Assembly (NCBI GenBank): GCA_021234155.1
Contig: JAJEKV010000004.1
Location: 2,311,248-2,375,247 of the forward strand
Length of the DNA: 64,000 nt
From: Isoetes taiwanensis
Lineage: Eukaryota > Streptophyta > Lycopodiopsida > Isoetales > Isoetaceae
Direction: 5' to 3'
The notes beneath the pieces were generated by a model. It was not told where the DNA came from, made no database searches, and saw nothing but the letters and a program-made list of their open reading frames with translations. Within the stretch, counting starts at the first letter, position 1, and every line of letters starts with the position of its first letter. Position numbers and translations under genes: made by a program. Below are positions 38,639 through 47,963 of this stretch, one piece after another.

Positions 38639-38887
38639 CTAAAATGCAAGGCAAGAATAAGATACAGAAGTGATCGATAAAAAAGCAATCCCAAGTGTCA
38701 TGTTGAACTTCTGATCCTTCTTCATTGATGCCTTGAGTAGCAAGGTCATTCCAAATCCTTCATAGCAATATACAGCTATCCCAAGGCAAAAAACAACGCC
38801 TTTCAAGCTTCCGAATCTGCTCCCTGAATGCTTCAGGAACTTTTTCAGTATTCCAACTTCTCTAACCTTCTTCATTTCCTTCGTATT
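38639..38887 (-). pseudogene. Orphan exon of an AVT3-like amino-acid transporter
   Basis: A minus-strand exon-like segment with a good splice acceptor (CTTGCAG, ending at 38,888) followed by 83 codons and a TAG. It contains KKFLKHSG, then LGIAVYCYEGFGMTLLLKAS and MKKDQKFNMTLGIAFLSITS. This resembles the central membrane segments of plant vacuolar AVT3-type transporters (AAAP family), where a G-AV-CFEG-GM-L-LE-SMK-P-KF-type pattern is typical. Intact proteins have about 10-11 membrane helices and over 400 residues, so only about a fifth is present. No other exon was found in the flanks and the frame closes without a donor, so it looks like a captured or leftover exon. Confidence 0.6.
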
Positions 38888-40043
38888 CTGCAAGCAGAAT
38901 GCAATGTTTCAACCAATCACAGTTGAAAGAAGCGAATTCTTGTCACACCTATGCATGCAATAGCCAAGAAGAGGAAGGTCTTGTAAACTCCGTGGTTTCT
39001 AGAAGCCACACAAATGGGTTACAAAAATATGGAGTTCATGAACATATACATTCCTGCAGGCTACACATGAATATAAATATTCCAAATAGAAAAAGAAACT
39101 ATATTTCAAAGCCATCTTTCAAGATGCCCTACTTGCTCTCTATAAATCATCTGGTTATATGGTGGGCAGAATGGAATAATAAATGAATACCTTCCAACTA
39201 ATTTGTTTGAATTAAGAAGACTCCTCTGGAATACAACCACTTACGTCCTTTTTTTGCCATGATCTTAATTCAAGCAGTCGATGGTTCCAGAACTACTGCA
39301 GATTCAAACATGATATTCAGTTATGCAAATCTAAATAACGCAATGAATCAAACAAATCTAATTAAAGCAATGAATCAAACAAACTGCTTGAAAAACAGAG
39401 CCAATATATCAAGAAGCTTTTTATCTGGTGAAGAGACCGACCACACATACATGTGAAAGGGAGGAAACATGCAAGATGGCAGTCATAACTTCTGCTTAGT
39501 AAGATCTCATCGTCGCCAGAGAACCAATAGTATCTTCTCACTTCAAAGAAACACAGAAATATAAATGCTTCATGTAACTTATAGACAGAGCAAAATGAGA
39601 AAAAATTGGAGAAAAGTCAAAGTTAAAGCAGAAGTAGAAAAACTACATACTATGGTTTTATGAGAGGAAATACTGTAAATTGCCGCATAAATGAGACATA
39701 CAAGAATCCATGTCTTCAGTTACCCATTGAAGATAATTTCTGTTTCCTGCTGCCCAGGCCCTGACCTGATGCCTGCACCACAAAAGAATGCAACATTGAC
39801 ATCTCTGCATTTTCATTTGAAATATATGCTTAGTTGCAACTGCAGAATGCTACGAGGTAATACATATTAGAATATCAAAGGACTTGTTTTGCTATTTGTT
39901 TTGCAGGTGAGGTTAATGGAAATTGACCTTCAAAGCGTCAATAGGGGTTCAAATCCTCTGAACCTTAAATTATTTCCTTGCTTTTATAGCTCCATAGTTG
40001 TGATCCAAATGAAGCTCTTGGACTGTACTAGATGAGGTGCACG
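38888..40043. other. Flank of the chromovirus insertion; no gene seen
   Basis: No coding sequence could be supported. A GGTTCAAATCC string at about 39,946 resembles a tRNA-type B box, but no A box or cloverleaf accompanies it. Confidence 0.4.
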
Positions 40044-40048
40044 TTCAC
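40044..40048. repeat. Target-site duplication, left
   Basis: TTCAC immediately before the TG of the left LTR. The same five bases follow the CA of the right LTR. A 5-bp duplication is typical of LTR retrotransposon integration. Confidence 0.9.
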
Positions 40049-41699
40049 TGTGACGCTCCCTGAACATATACGACCCTCGGCCGTATACATACGGGGACTT
40101 TCCCCTCCCATGGCGACCAACTCGCCATGAGCAGGGCCCTCCGTCTATTTCGGGCCATCTATAATATGATGCCCGAAAGAAGGACACGAAGGGGTCATTC
40201 GGCCCACGCCTTCAATGGGGCTCCTACGTCGCGGAAGCGTGAATACAAGTGTTAGCACACAGCATAAATCACATATAAAATAACCACCACGAAGGGTGGC
40301 GCATCCATCCAAATACCAACGGCAAAGAATATGCATCTAAACCTAAGAAAACACCCCAAACCCATGGTTCTACCCCGGCTCAGACTCCAGTGAGGATCGA
40401 CTGACGGCTAGGTCTCAAGAGATCAGCAGACCAATCTTAACATGGCGCTATTGGCATAGAACATCGGCTAGGGTTGTCCACTCCATCCGCCCCCGCGGCA
40501 CACTTTGCGGATGAGTCAAATCATGCTTTGGGCATCACTATAGCCTTCCCACACGCAGACTCAAGGTATCACCCTACGAGCCTACTACAGGGTTCATGAA
40601 GCCCCGTCCCGATGAGGCAGGTCGGGGAAGCGCCCCTTCCGGATCACAAAGGGTTCCATGGGTGGACTAGAGAATACGTGCCGCATCACGACCCCCGCAT
40701 CCGCATTCCGACTTACTGCCTCTAAATCTACTCAAAGTACAGGATGCCCCATGCGGTCACACCTCTGTACCGGGGAGTGTCGGACCCATACCCGCCCGGA
40801 TCGCCTAGCTCACCGGGCCGCTATTAGGCCTAGTCCACTGTAGGGAGTCTCGTGGAGCCTTTTATGTTCGCGGCAAGACCCCACCCCACTTCACCACTTG
40901 TGTCCCTTGTTTGGTGCTAAGCCATTCCATAGCATCCACGACTCGGTGGGCTCTTGTGCACAGGCCGCATTTAATGGGAATATTACAGGGCTCTATCTAG
41001 GAGCATACTATCATACATGAGCTCAGAGGTCTCTACCCCCCTTATTTCCCCCATTTCCAGAGTAATACTATGCAAAGAACTATCAATCCATCCTTTAAGA
41101 GCAAAACCAGAATCAGAATATAAAGAGAACTTACCTTTACAACCAAGGGTTAGCTCCTACGAGTAAAACACAGAGAAAACAAACAAAACAACACAACAAG
41201 TGCCCAAAAGGGGCGCTACCCTAGAATATCAGCCTATACTAGCCACCTACCCGAGTTCCTGCTGGACCCGTTATCGTTTGGCGCCTCCATCTTCTTGGGA
41301 CTTGACGCTTTAGCTCGGCTACAGTGCACGCTAGGGAAGGGTGGCGCCACCGGGTGAAGGTAGGTAGGCGCCACCAAAAGGTGGCGCCCACTCCCCCGGG
41401 TCGATTATGGCTGATATGGGGGGTAGTGATCCACCTTGATGCCTCCAATTAGCATCACCATGTTAGCCAATCGATTTTGGCCAAGTGGCACCTTCCCAAA
41501 CCATAATTAACTTAATTATCCCTTTTACATATTAATTCCTTAATTATAGGTTATTATCCTTAATAATTAAATTAGCATAGCTAATTTAATCCCTTTAGGT
41601 CAACCCCCTAGGTTACCATACCCCATGGTGGCGTATCTATACCGGGTGACGTGTCAATATATTTATACGTTATACCGTATAAATACTTGGAACGCCACA
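40049..41699 (-). repeat. Chromovirus 3' LTR (left copy)
   Basis: 1651 bp. On the plus strand it begins TGTGACG and ends CGCCACA; the partner ends CGTCACA, so TGTGACG...CGTCACA was probably the original terminal inverted repeat. It is collinear with 48,569-50,226. Differences include few substitutions and many 1-5 base indels, concentrated in GC-rich motifs. Confidence 0.95.
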
Positions 41700-41711
41700 T
41701 TCTCCCTCCTT
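41700..41711 (-). other. Polypurine tract, chromovirus
   Basis: Reads AAGGAGGGAGAA on the element strand, immediately before the 3' LTR. This is the standard plus-strand primer of LTR retrotransposons. It confirms the minus-strand orientation. Confidence 0.85.
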
Positions 41712-42414
41712 AGAATTAATGTGCCGCCCTCAAAGATTGGGGTTAGATACAAATGTAGTAAATGACATTATGAAGGAAGGGAATTCCTTATTTTAGAAGA
41801 TAATATATTAAAACTTCAAAGTTTAAAATGGTTTTAAGCAATCAAGTGCGTTCACATGATTATCATAAGCAACAAGTTCAAGGTCCGAAGTCCAATATTA
41901 AATAACAGGGTAACAATAAGGAACTACATGTAAACACCATGAAAACTGGAAAAGTCGGGCCATCAGCAACCCTCTATACATGGGCAGGTCACGATCGCTT
42001 CACCGCCCCATTACATGTCAATATGTCAGTTTATATAGATAAAATAATTAGGTTGTGGTTGAAGGGTCCACCCCCTATAAGAAATAAAAGAAAATTTATC
42101 TACAAGGAACCTATCATGCCTATGGTTCGCAATTCATTGCGCAGTAAGGAATGGTCAAGTTCCTATTATAGCCAAGATGAATGCGGCTATGAACTACATG
42201 CTTTACAAGCAGTTAGCGGTCGTGTCCACATTGACAAAGACACCACGCCCTAAGGAACACGGGTGATCCCATCATCGGTAATCGTTGTTAACTACGATGC
42301 ATCTACCCCTCTCATCGCCTCGATTCTCGCGAATCAAGCCTTCAAGCTTACCGCCGGGAGCGGGTTGATAGCATCGCTGATGGTGCGGCCTTGAGATTTG
42401 GCGCATGAAGTCCT
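41712..42414 (-). other. Element 3' non-coding region
   Basis: Between the chromodomain end and the polypurine tract. No further domain was recognised on the element strand. The plus-strand 104-codon open frame at 41,939-42,253 is antisense to the element and shows no family. Confidence 0.5.
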
Positions 42415-42580
42415 GGATAGTGCTTCTCAAGGTCTGTTTCCATCACCCACGTAGCATCCTCCACCGGCAAGTGTTTCCACTTGACCAAGTATTAAAAGAT
42501 CCGGGTCCTCCGAAGTCCGCTTTTATATGCTCGATCAAGAAGAGCTTCGTGCACTATATCCAATTGCTCTTCCGCTATTT
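42415..42580 (-). pseudogene. Integrase C-terminal chromodomain
   Basis: A chromodomain is a methyl-lysine or chromatin reader that steers chromoviral integrase to chromatin. The element strand reads EEQLDIVHEALLDRAYKSG, then LRRTRIF, a TAA stop, then YLVKWKHLPVEDATWV and METDLEKHYPGL. This fits the chromodomain plan (I-D-R--R----EYLVKW-G-P---ATWE, then a helix). The aromatic Y-LVKW and TW residues are present. It lies one frame away from the preceding integrase frame, and the TAA could be a single C-to-T change from CAA. So one frameshift and one stop separate it from an intact integrase C-terminus. Confidence 0.85.
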
Positions 42581-43695
42581 CAAGTAGGGTGGTGTATCCA
42601 AGATCTCCTCCGATCCGGGTGTGCCGCTTTTAGAAGACCGACATGAAAGACCTTGTGGATCTTCAAGCGGGGTGGCAAGTCCAGGCGATATGCTTGCTCC
42701 CCAATACGTTCAGTGATCTTGAACGGCCCAGCCCATCTGGGTGCTAGCTTTTTGCAATTACCAATCTTAAGCTTGGCTTGTTTTACCTTAATCTTAAGCC
42801 AAACCGATTCACCCACCTGGAAGACTCGTGGGGTCCTGTGCTTATCGGCTACACTCTTCTGGCGACTGCGTGCAGCCAATAGGTAACCACGAACTTCCTC
42901 GACCAGAGCTTGCATTTCCAAGAGGAGTTGCTGAGAAACCTCCACTTTAGAAACGGGGTTATGCCACGTGTCTGAAGTAAGGCATTGATAACCATAATTT
43001 ATCATGAAGGGAGACATTCTGGAAGACTCCTGTTTCATACTGTTATAGGCAAACTCAACTAGATAAATATAGTCAGCCCATTGTGATTGCTTACTCCACA
43101 CATAACTTCGTAACATATCCTCTATGATACAATTGGTGCGTTCTGTCTGACCATCCGTCTGAGGATGATATGCCGTACTCATGGCAAGCTTGGTCTGGAT
43201 GGTGGCAAAGAAATCTTTCCAGAAAGCACTTACAAATTTGGGATCCCTGTCGGAGACAATAACTCGTGGCATTCCGTGCAATCTGAAGATCTCCTTTGCA
43301 AAAAGCAGAGCAATATCAAAGGCGGTGTCCGTGGTACGACATGGCAAGAAATGAGCCATCTTCGACAATTTGTCGACCACTACCATCAATGCATCATATC
43401 CACGGAGAGTACGTGGAAGGCCGACAATGAAATCCATGGTGATCACTTCCCACTTGGCGTTGGGCACATCCAAAGGCTGCAACTCTCCTGGAGTCCTTAA
43501 TTGCTCTGCCTTGGTTTGCTGACACACCTGACACTGCTTAATATATCTGGCAATATCCTTTTTCATAGAAGGCCAGAAATAGCTGGAGCGAATCTTAAAG
43601 TAGGTCTTCATAAAACCTGCATGTCCAGCTATAGGACCAAGTAGCGTGTCATGGAGAATGAGCTTACGCATCTCCACGAAGTCTCGTGTACACAC
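42580..43695 (-). CDS. Chromovirus integrase (pol part)
   Basis: Inserts element cDNA into the genome. A 371-codon open frame holds, in order: the H-H-C-C zinc finger (HD..GHAGFMKTYFKI...CQVCQQTK); the catalytic core with the D-D-E triad in TMDFIVGLP, IVSDRDPKF and GQTERTN; and the C-terminal GPF/Y-like region (RWAGPFKITERIG, then LPPRLKIHKVFHVGLLK). The core looks complete. The frame has lost its link upstream to RNase H (gap 43,696-43,893) and downstream to the chromodomain. In intact relatives all are one polyprotein, so this is an open piece of pol rather than a separate gene. Confidence 0.9.
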   Translation of the reverse strand: MCTRDFVEMRKLILHDTLLGPIAGHAGFMKTYFKIRSSYFWPSMKKDIARYIKQCQVCQQTKAEQLRTPGELQPLDVPNAKWEVITMDFIVGLPRTLRGYDALMVVVDKLSKMAHFLPCRTTDTAFDIALLFAKEIFRLHGMPRVIVSDRDPKFVSAFWKDFFATIQTKLAMSTAYHPQTDGQTERTNCIIEDMLRSYVWSKQSQWADYIYLVEFAYNSMKQESSRMSPFMINYGYQCLTSDTWHNPVSKVEVSQQLLLEMQALVEEVRGYLLAARSRQKSVADKHRTPRVFQVGESVWLKIKVKQAKLKIGNCKKLAPRWAGPFKITERIGEQAYRLDLPPRLKIHKVFHVGLLKAAHPDRRRSWIHHPT

Positions 43696-43893
43696 AACTT
43701 ATCCTTGTAATATAACAATCGCCTTCTTTCTTATATGAACGAAATCTTCGTGGTTCCTTATCTATGCGAAGCTTCCTTAGCCAAACCGCCCCCACACATC
43801 AATGAAACTTCGGGATCCGTGGGCCAAGGTTTGTTCTATCTCGCTTCCCAAACTCACCGGTGAGTGTAGAAATTGCATTACAATGGGTTCGGG

Positions 43894-45723
43894 TTACCAA
43901 GGGATGGCGTGACAATGCATCCGCAGAACCACATTGTGCCTCCTGTGCTTATACATAATCTCAAAGTCATACTCCTCCGTAAATTCCATCCATCTTCTCC
44001 GACGGAGATTGAGATTTGGCCGGGTGGATAAGTAACGGAGACTCGATGATCGATCCATCCACCGGAATCTTCTACCAAGAAGGTAGTGTCTCCATATCCG
44101 CAGAGCACGGACAACTGCTAACAATTCCTGATCATGAGTAGGGTATCGCTGCTCTGTTTCGTTCATTTTCTTTGAATCGTAGGCAATAACCCTCCCCTCC
44201 TGCATTAGGACTCCCCCAGTAGCAAACTTACTGGCATCTGTTGCCACTAGCTTATCCTTTTCAGGGTCGGGTAATGTAAGAACTGGTGCTGACGTTAAGG
44301 CATCTTTAAGCTGCTGGAAACTTCCCTGAACCTTTGCTTTCCAATGCTCAATCCAATCCTTCACCTTCTCATGCTTTGTAAGATTAGTAAGAGGTGCTGC
44401 AATCTTTGCAAAATCCTTAACAAATTTCCGATAATATCCTGCTAATCCTAAGAAACTTCGGACCTCGGAAACATTACCTGGAATAGGCCATTCCCTTACT
44501 GCCTCTATCTTTGCTGGATCTGTCGCAATTCCTTCTGCTGAAATAACATGTCCCAAATAATCCACCTTGGGAGCGGCAAACTTGCACTTAGAAAATTTGG
44601 CAAAGAGTTGGTGGCGTCTTAGCTTTTCCAAGGCCAACCGAAGATGTTTCTCATGCTCCTCCAGGGTTTTACTATAGATGAGAATGTCGTCAAAGAAAAT
44701 AATAACAAAATCATCCAAGTATTGTCGGAAGACATCATTCATTAACCGCATAAATGTTGCGGGGGCATTGGTTAATCTGAAAGGCATAACGGTAAATTCA
44801 TAATGCCCATATCTAGTGCGAAAGGCAGATTTATGGATGTCCTCCTCCTTAATCCTTATTTGATGATATCCGGAGCGTAAATCAATCTTTGAGAAATGCT
44901 TGGCCCTTTGCAACTGGTCCATTAGATCATCTGCCCTAGACAAAGCATAACGATTTTTGATGGTATGCTTATTGAGCTGCCTATAGTCAATGCACATCCT
45001 CAAGGAGCCATCCTTTTTCTTGACAAAAAGGATAGGAGCGCCAAAAGGCGAAACACTAGGTCGAATGAAACCTAGGTTCAGTAGCTCCTGAAGTTGCTTC
45101 TTAAGCTCTGCCAACTCTGGGGGACTCATACGGTACGGGGCCTTACTGGTAGGCTTAGTACCTGGTTCCAAAGCTATCTCACATTCTACCCCTCTAAAAG
45201 GAGGAAGTTTCTGGATCTCGTCTGGAAAAAGATCGCTAAATTCTCGGAGAAGATTGGCAATCCCTTCTGGCAAGGTATCAACTACTTGCTTCTGCTTGGC
45301 ATCTGATTCAATGGAGGCAAGCCTAATAATGCAAAGCAACTTATCCTTACGTATAGCCTTATCTAACTGCCTGATGGTGATAGACTGCATAATGGGGTTT
45401 AAGGAGTCACCTTTTATAGTTACGCGGGCTCCGTTAGCGGCGTTGAAGGTAACTTCCCGTTTCTTGCAATCTATATTGGCTTTTGCAGATGCCAAGAATT
45501 CCATACCAACAATAAGATCATATTTGCCAATATCCATTATCTCGGCACCCATGGCAACTGGTGCACCTGGCAACTGCATCTTAAGGTTAATGCGGCGGCC
45601 ATGCGTATGTCTGATCTTACCACTGGCTAAAGTGACAGGCTTCGGTCGAGATCTCAAAGTCTCAAGCCGCAATACCTGGGCCATTCTAGGAGAAGCAAAA
45701 TTATGTGTACTACCCGTATCCAT
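43894..45723 (-). CDS. Chromovirus protease, reverse transcriptase and RNase H (pol part)
   Basis: A 609-codon open frame. The aspartic protease starts at once with MDTGSTHNF (catalytic DTGS) and continues to DLIVGMEFL. The RT has [15 protein letters not shown], then [32 protein letters not shown] (first Asp), TNAPATF, and [11 protein letters not shown] (catalytic DD pair). LGHVIS and [12 protein letters not shown] follow. RNase H has [14 protein letters not shown] (first Asp) and [12 protein letters not shown] (Glu), ending near HYLLGRRFR and [11 protein letters not shown]. The usual MPFGLTNAP reads MPFRLTNAP. After about 44,060 the frame is disturbed: the expected TDH-SLRYL is scrambled, and the end VVLRMHC replaces the usual VVADALSR. 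The latter can be seen in another frame (DALSRHPL near 43,920). Confidence 0.93.
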   Translation of the reverse strand: MDTGSTHNFASPRMAQVLRLETLRSRPKPVTLASGKIRHTHGRRINLKMQLPGAPVAMGAEIMDIGKYDLIVGMEFLASAKANIDCKKREVTFNAANGARVTIKGDSLNPIMQSITIRQLDKAIRKDKLLCIIRLASIESDAKQKQVVDTLPEGIANLLREFSDLFPDEIQKLPPFRGVECEIALEPGTKPTSKAPYRMSPPELAELKKQLQELLNLGFIRPSVSPFGAPILFVKKKDGSLRMCIDYRQLNKHTIKNRYALSRADDLMDQLQRAKHFSKIDLRSGYHQIRIKEEDIHKSAFRTRYGHYEFTVMPFRLTNAPATFMRLMNDVFRQYLDDFVIIFFDDILIYSKTLEEHEKHLRLALEKLRRHQLFAKFSKCKFAAPKVDYLGHVISAEGIATDPAKIEAVREWPIPGNVSEVRSFLGLAGYYRKFVKDFAKIAAPLTNLTKHEKVKDWIEHWKAKVQGSFQQLKDALTSAPVLTLPDPEKDKLVATDASKFATGGVLMQEGRVIAYDSKKMNETEQRYPTHDQELLAVVRALRIWRHYLLGRRFRWMDRSSSLRYLSTRPNLNLRRRRWMEFTEEYDFEIMYKHRRHNVVLRMHCHAIPW

Positions 45724-47078
45724 CAGAATTATAAAAGGTTTGCTGTCTACTTGACCTATGGTGGAAATAACGGCAGTCGACTTTCAAATTGCCGGTTTCA
45801 ATAGCCGCAAGGATATGGGACTCACCGTGAATGTATTCGGGAGCCTCCTCCTCGGCAGTAGAGTCGACTTCGAGATCGCCCCAATCAAGGTCGGCCATGG
45901 CCACCAAGGCGTCTGCGGTGACATAAGGGCAATTCTCGCATGTAGTGCCCGGTCGCATACACCTATAACATGCCTTATCCCCTCACAGAATCGATCTCGG
46001 GCCTCTTTGGGAATAGATTGTAAGAGATTCTCGAACTTCCTTTGCCGACATTATTCCCGTTTTGTCGCATGTTGAAGGTGACTTTCTTTCCCGGCGGCCG
46101 TAAGAGTTCTCGCTTGAGAGGGCCCCGACTTGGGCGAGGGGTTGATAAGGTGTGGACGGGGCGTGGTCAGCAGTAAGGAGCAGGACGCGATACCGGTTCC
46201 TTGGTGTGTCCTCCTCGAGGCTCAATGCTTTAGCCTCGGCCCTGAATCGATTTTGGGTCTATGGCCTTAACCATTCGTTTAATGGATGGGGCCAATCCTT
46301 CAATGTAACCCTCCATAGCTCTCTTTTCATTCATCCCTGGTACATACAGCCTCAAGCGCATGAACTCATCGGTGTAGGCCTGAACTGACATACCCTTCTG
46401 CTCCAGCCTGTAGAAGGTCTGGATTTGTTGGCATTTGTGCGCACGAGGCACATAATGCGACTTAAAAGCTTTGGCAAACTTCTTAAACTTGCACCTGCTT
46501 CTGTCCAGATGCTTGGCTCTGGCATAGCCCTTCCACCAAATGCGGGCAGCTCCTGTAAGGTTTGTGGTGGCGACCTTTCCGGTATCCTTTTCTGTCATGC
46601 CATAGGATTTGCCAAACTCCTTCATTTCGGTCCAACCAGACTCTCGCATTCATTCCGCCCCTAGATTTCCCATCAAACCGGGCTAATTTCCTATTCTTCC
46701 ATATACTAGTTATGGTCAGATCAACCGCCTTTAAGGTACTCCTTGTCCCTGGCGCTTGGGGTGCTCTCCGATGATAGGGACGACTTCGAGGTGGCTGATT
46801 GTGAAGAGGTGGCACTATCCCTTGAAGAACTTCGATGACGCTTTGGAACGGTGCTTCCTTCGCGGCGGCGGTCTGGGCTTGGTTCGTGTGCAAGTGGTCA
46901 GCCGGGGTGGTGGGCTTGGCGGCAACGGAGGTAACTCCGGTCCATCCCCCTCAGACGTTGCGGAGGGGTTGGCATTCAACACATAAGTTTGTAACTCGAC
47001 TAATTGCCTCTTCATCAACATAAGTTCTTGCTCGGTGTTAGTCGACCATGCTCGAAGGTGTCTCCGCCTCGGCGGCAT
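45720..47078 (-). pseudogene. Chromovirus gag, frameshifted
   Basis: The structural capsid-nucleocapsid protein. The start is ATG at 47,076-47,078 (MPPRRRHLRAWSTNTEQELM), with a predicted coiled-coil stretch (LMLMKRQLVELQTYVLN). A proline-rich segment follows in frame. Capsid pieces are then found in two frames: LARFDG (about 46,690), AARIWWKGYARAK, KFAKAFKSHYVP, TFYRLEQKGMSVQAYTDEF, EGYIEGLAPSIK (46,560-46,260). These are typical of the retrotransposon gag domain. A zinc knuckle follows at 45,929-45,970: CYRCMRPGTTCENCP, i.e. C-x2-C-x4-T-x4-C, with Thr where His is expected. An acidic linker (DWGDLEVDSTAEEEAPE) leads to the protease. At least four frame changes were seen. Confidence 0.85.
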
Positions 47079-47282
47079 TGGCGCGGCAATCGCCTATATT
47101 GGGTATAAGAAGGTATAAGCGTAATTATAGTGACATCAAGTCTCCCAAAGAAATTCATTTGGGATAGTATTTATAGAAAGAGAATACAAAAACATTCTTA
47201 TATTCACGATTTCAAAATTTGGACTGTTTCACATAATTAAGTCCATAAAATTTTTACAACAGAAAAGAAGATAGTCGCCTAG
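47079..47282 (-). other. Spacer between the H3 stop and the gag start
   Basis: About 200 bp on the element strand between the H3-like TGA (47,283) and the gag ATG (47,078). No coding signal. The arrangement makes H3 the upstream cistron of the genomic RNA, so gag would need reinitiation, readthrough, splicing or a second promoter. None of these is visible directly. Confidence 0.6.
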
Positions 47283-47963
47283 TCACCGAAACTCCCCTCG
47301 GATCCTTCGTGCCAGCTGGAGGTCCTTGGGCATGATGGTGACCCCTCGTTATGTGTATGGCACAAAGGTTGGCGCCGCTCAAGAGTTTGATGAGGTAAGC
47401 CTCGGCAGCCCTCGAGTCGCGAGGATTGCAAAAGCTTGGAACCTCGTGTCGGTTTTAAAATCCCGGGCAATTTTCCGCACAAGTCATTTGAACGGGAGCC
47501 GAATTTAATCAATGGCTCGCTTGACTTCGATAGTTACGTGATCTCCCCGGCGCTACCGTGCCCGGTCGGTATCGATGGGGCTTTCGCGGCTTGAGGGTCA
47601 GCCGGCGATGGGAGGGATTTTCCACCGTTGTTGGATGCTTTGCCCGCCGGACGATCGCTCTCGCCTCTGAGCTGATGTCTTCTTGGCAATGGTGGCATTC
47701 TTTTGCAGACGGGTCTTGTAACCTACACCTCCCTTAACGGGTTTGGTGTTCTTTCTCTTCAACGTCCTGTTGCCCGGCTCCGTAGCCTCCCTATTCCTAG
47801 CCCCGCCCTGCTCCACAGGTTGATCGTGTTGTTGGCCAACAGTTGGATCTACCGTTTGGTTGATGCTCTGGTCAACGTTTTGATCCCCCTGTTGATCAAC
47901 ATGCTGGTTTTGGCCGTCCTCTGCTTCCTTACGGAGCCTCTCCTCTTCATCACCCCCTAACAT
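47283..47963 (-). pseudogene. Histone H3-like gene captured by the chromovirus
   Basis: Core histone H3, intronless, between 5' LTR and gag in gag sense. From ATG at 47,963 (MLGGDEEERLRKEAED) comes a Q/D-rich repeat (DQQGDQNVDQSINQTVD), then a basic part (RTLKRKNTKPVKGG, IAKKTSAQRR). In the next frame LTLKPRKPHRYRPGTVA (about 47,600-47,551) enters the H3 core. EI..-.KSSEPLIK corresponds to the alpha-N helix. RLPFK, TGA, LVRKIARDFKTDTRFQAFAI (47,501-47,415) is alpha-1, loop 1 and the start of alpha-2. EAAEAYL, IKLLSGANLCAIHITR (to 47,344), then VTIMPKDLQLARRIRGEFR and TGA (47,285-47,283) complete alpha-2 and alpha-3. The core spans 298 nt against 297 in canonical H3; about 65 of 98 residues match by hand. 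Loop 1 has canonical length, unlike typical plant CENH3. The H3 tail marks (ARTKQTARKS, KAARKS) are absent. About four indels and two stops interrupt it. Confidence 0.9.

Noticed and set aside
39925-39965. tRNA gene or SINE head (GGTTCAAATCC B-box-like string)
   Set aside because: No A box at the expected distance and no cloverleaf could be drawn; a single 11-bp match is not enough.
40658-40843. Short frames inside the LTRs (both copies)
   Set aside because: They are in LTR sequence, are not conserved between the two LTRs because of indels, and have no domain.
44680-44700. FFDDIL in the RT palm as an unusual catalytic variant
   Set aside because: The catalytic Asp pair is intact and FFDD is a common variant of the YxDD box in plant gypsy elements.
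47703-47960. Plus-strand open frame opposite the H3 tail, and other plus-strand frames within 42-47 kb
   Set aside because: They are antisense to domains identified on the minus strand and show leucine/proline-rich shadow composition without any family.
47283-47963. Calling the captured histone a CENH3
   Set aside because: The long tail suggested it, but loop 1 (DFKTDTRF) has canonical H3 length and wording. Plant CENH3 usually has a longer, divergent loop 1. Without a phylogeny only H3-like is supported.
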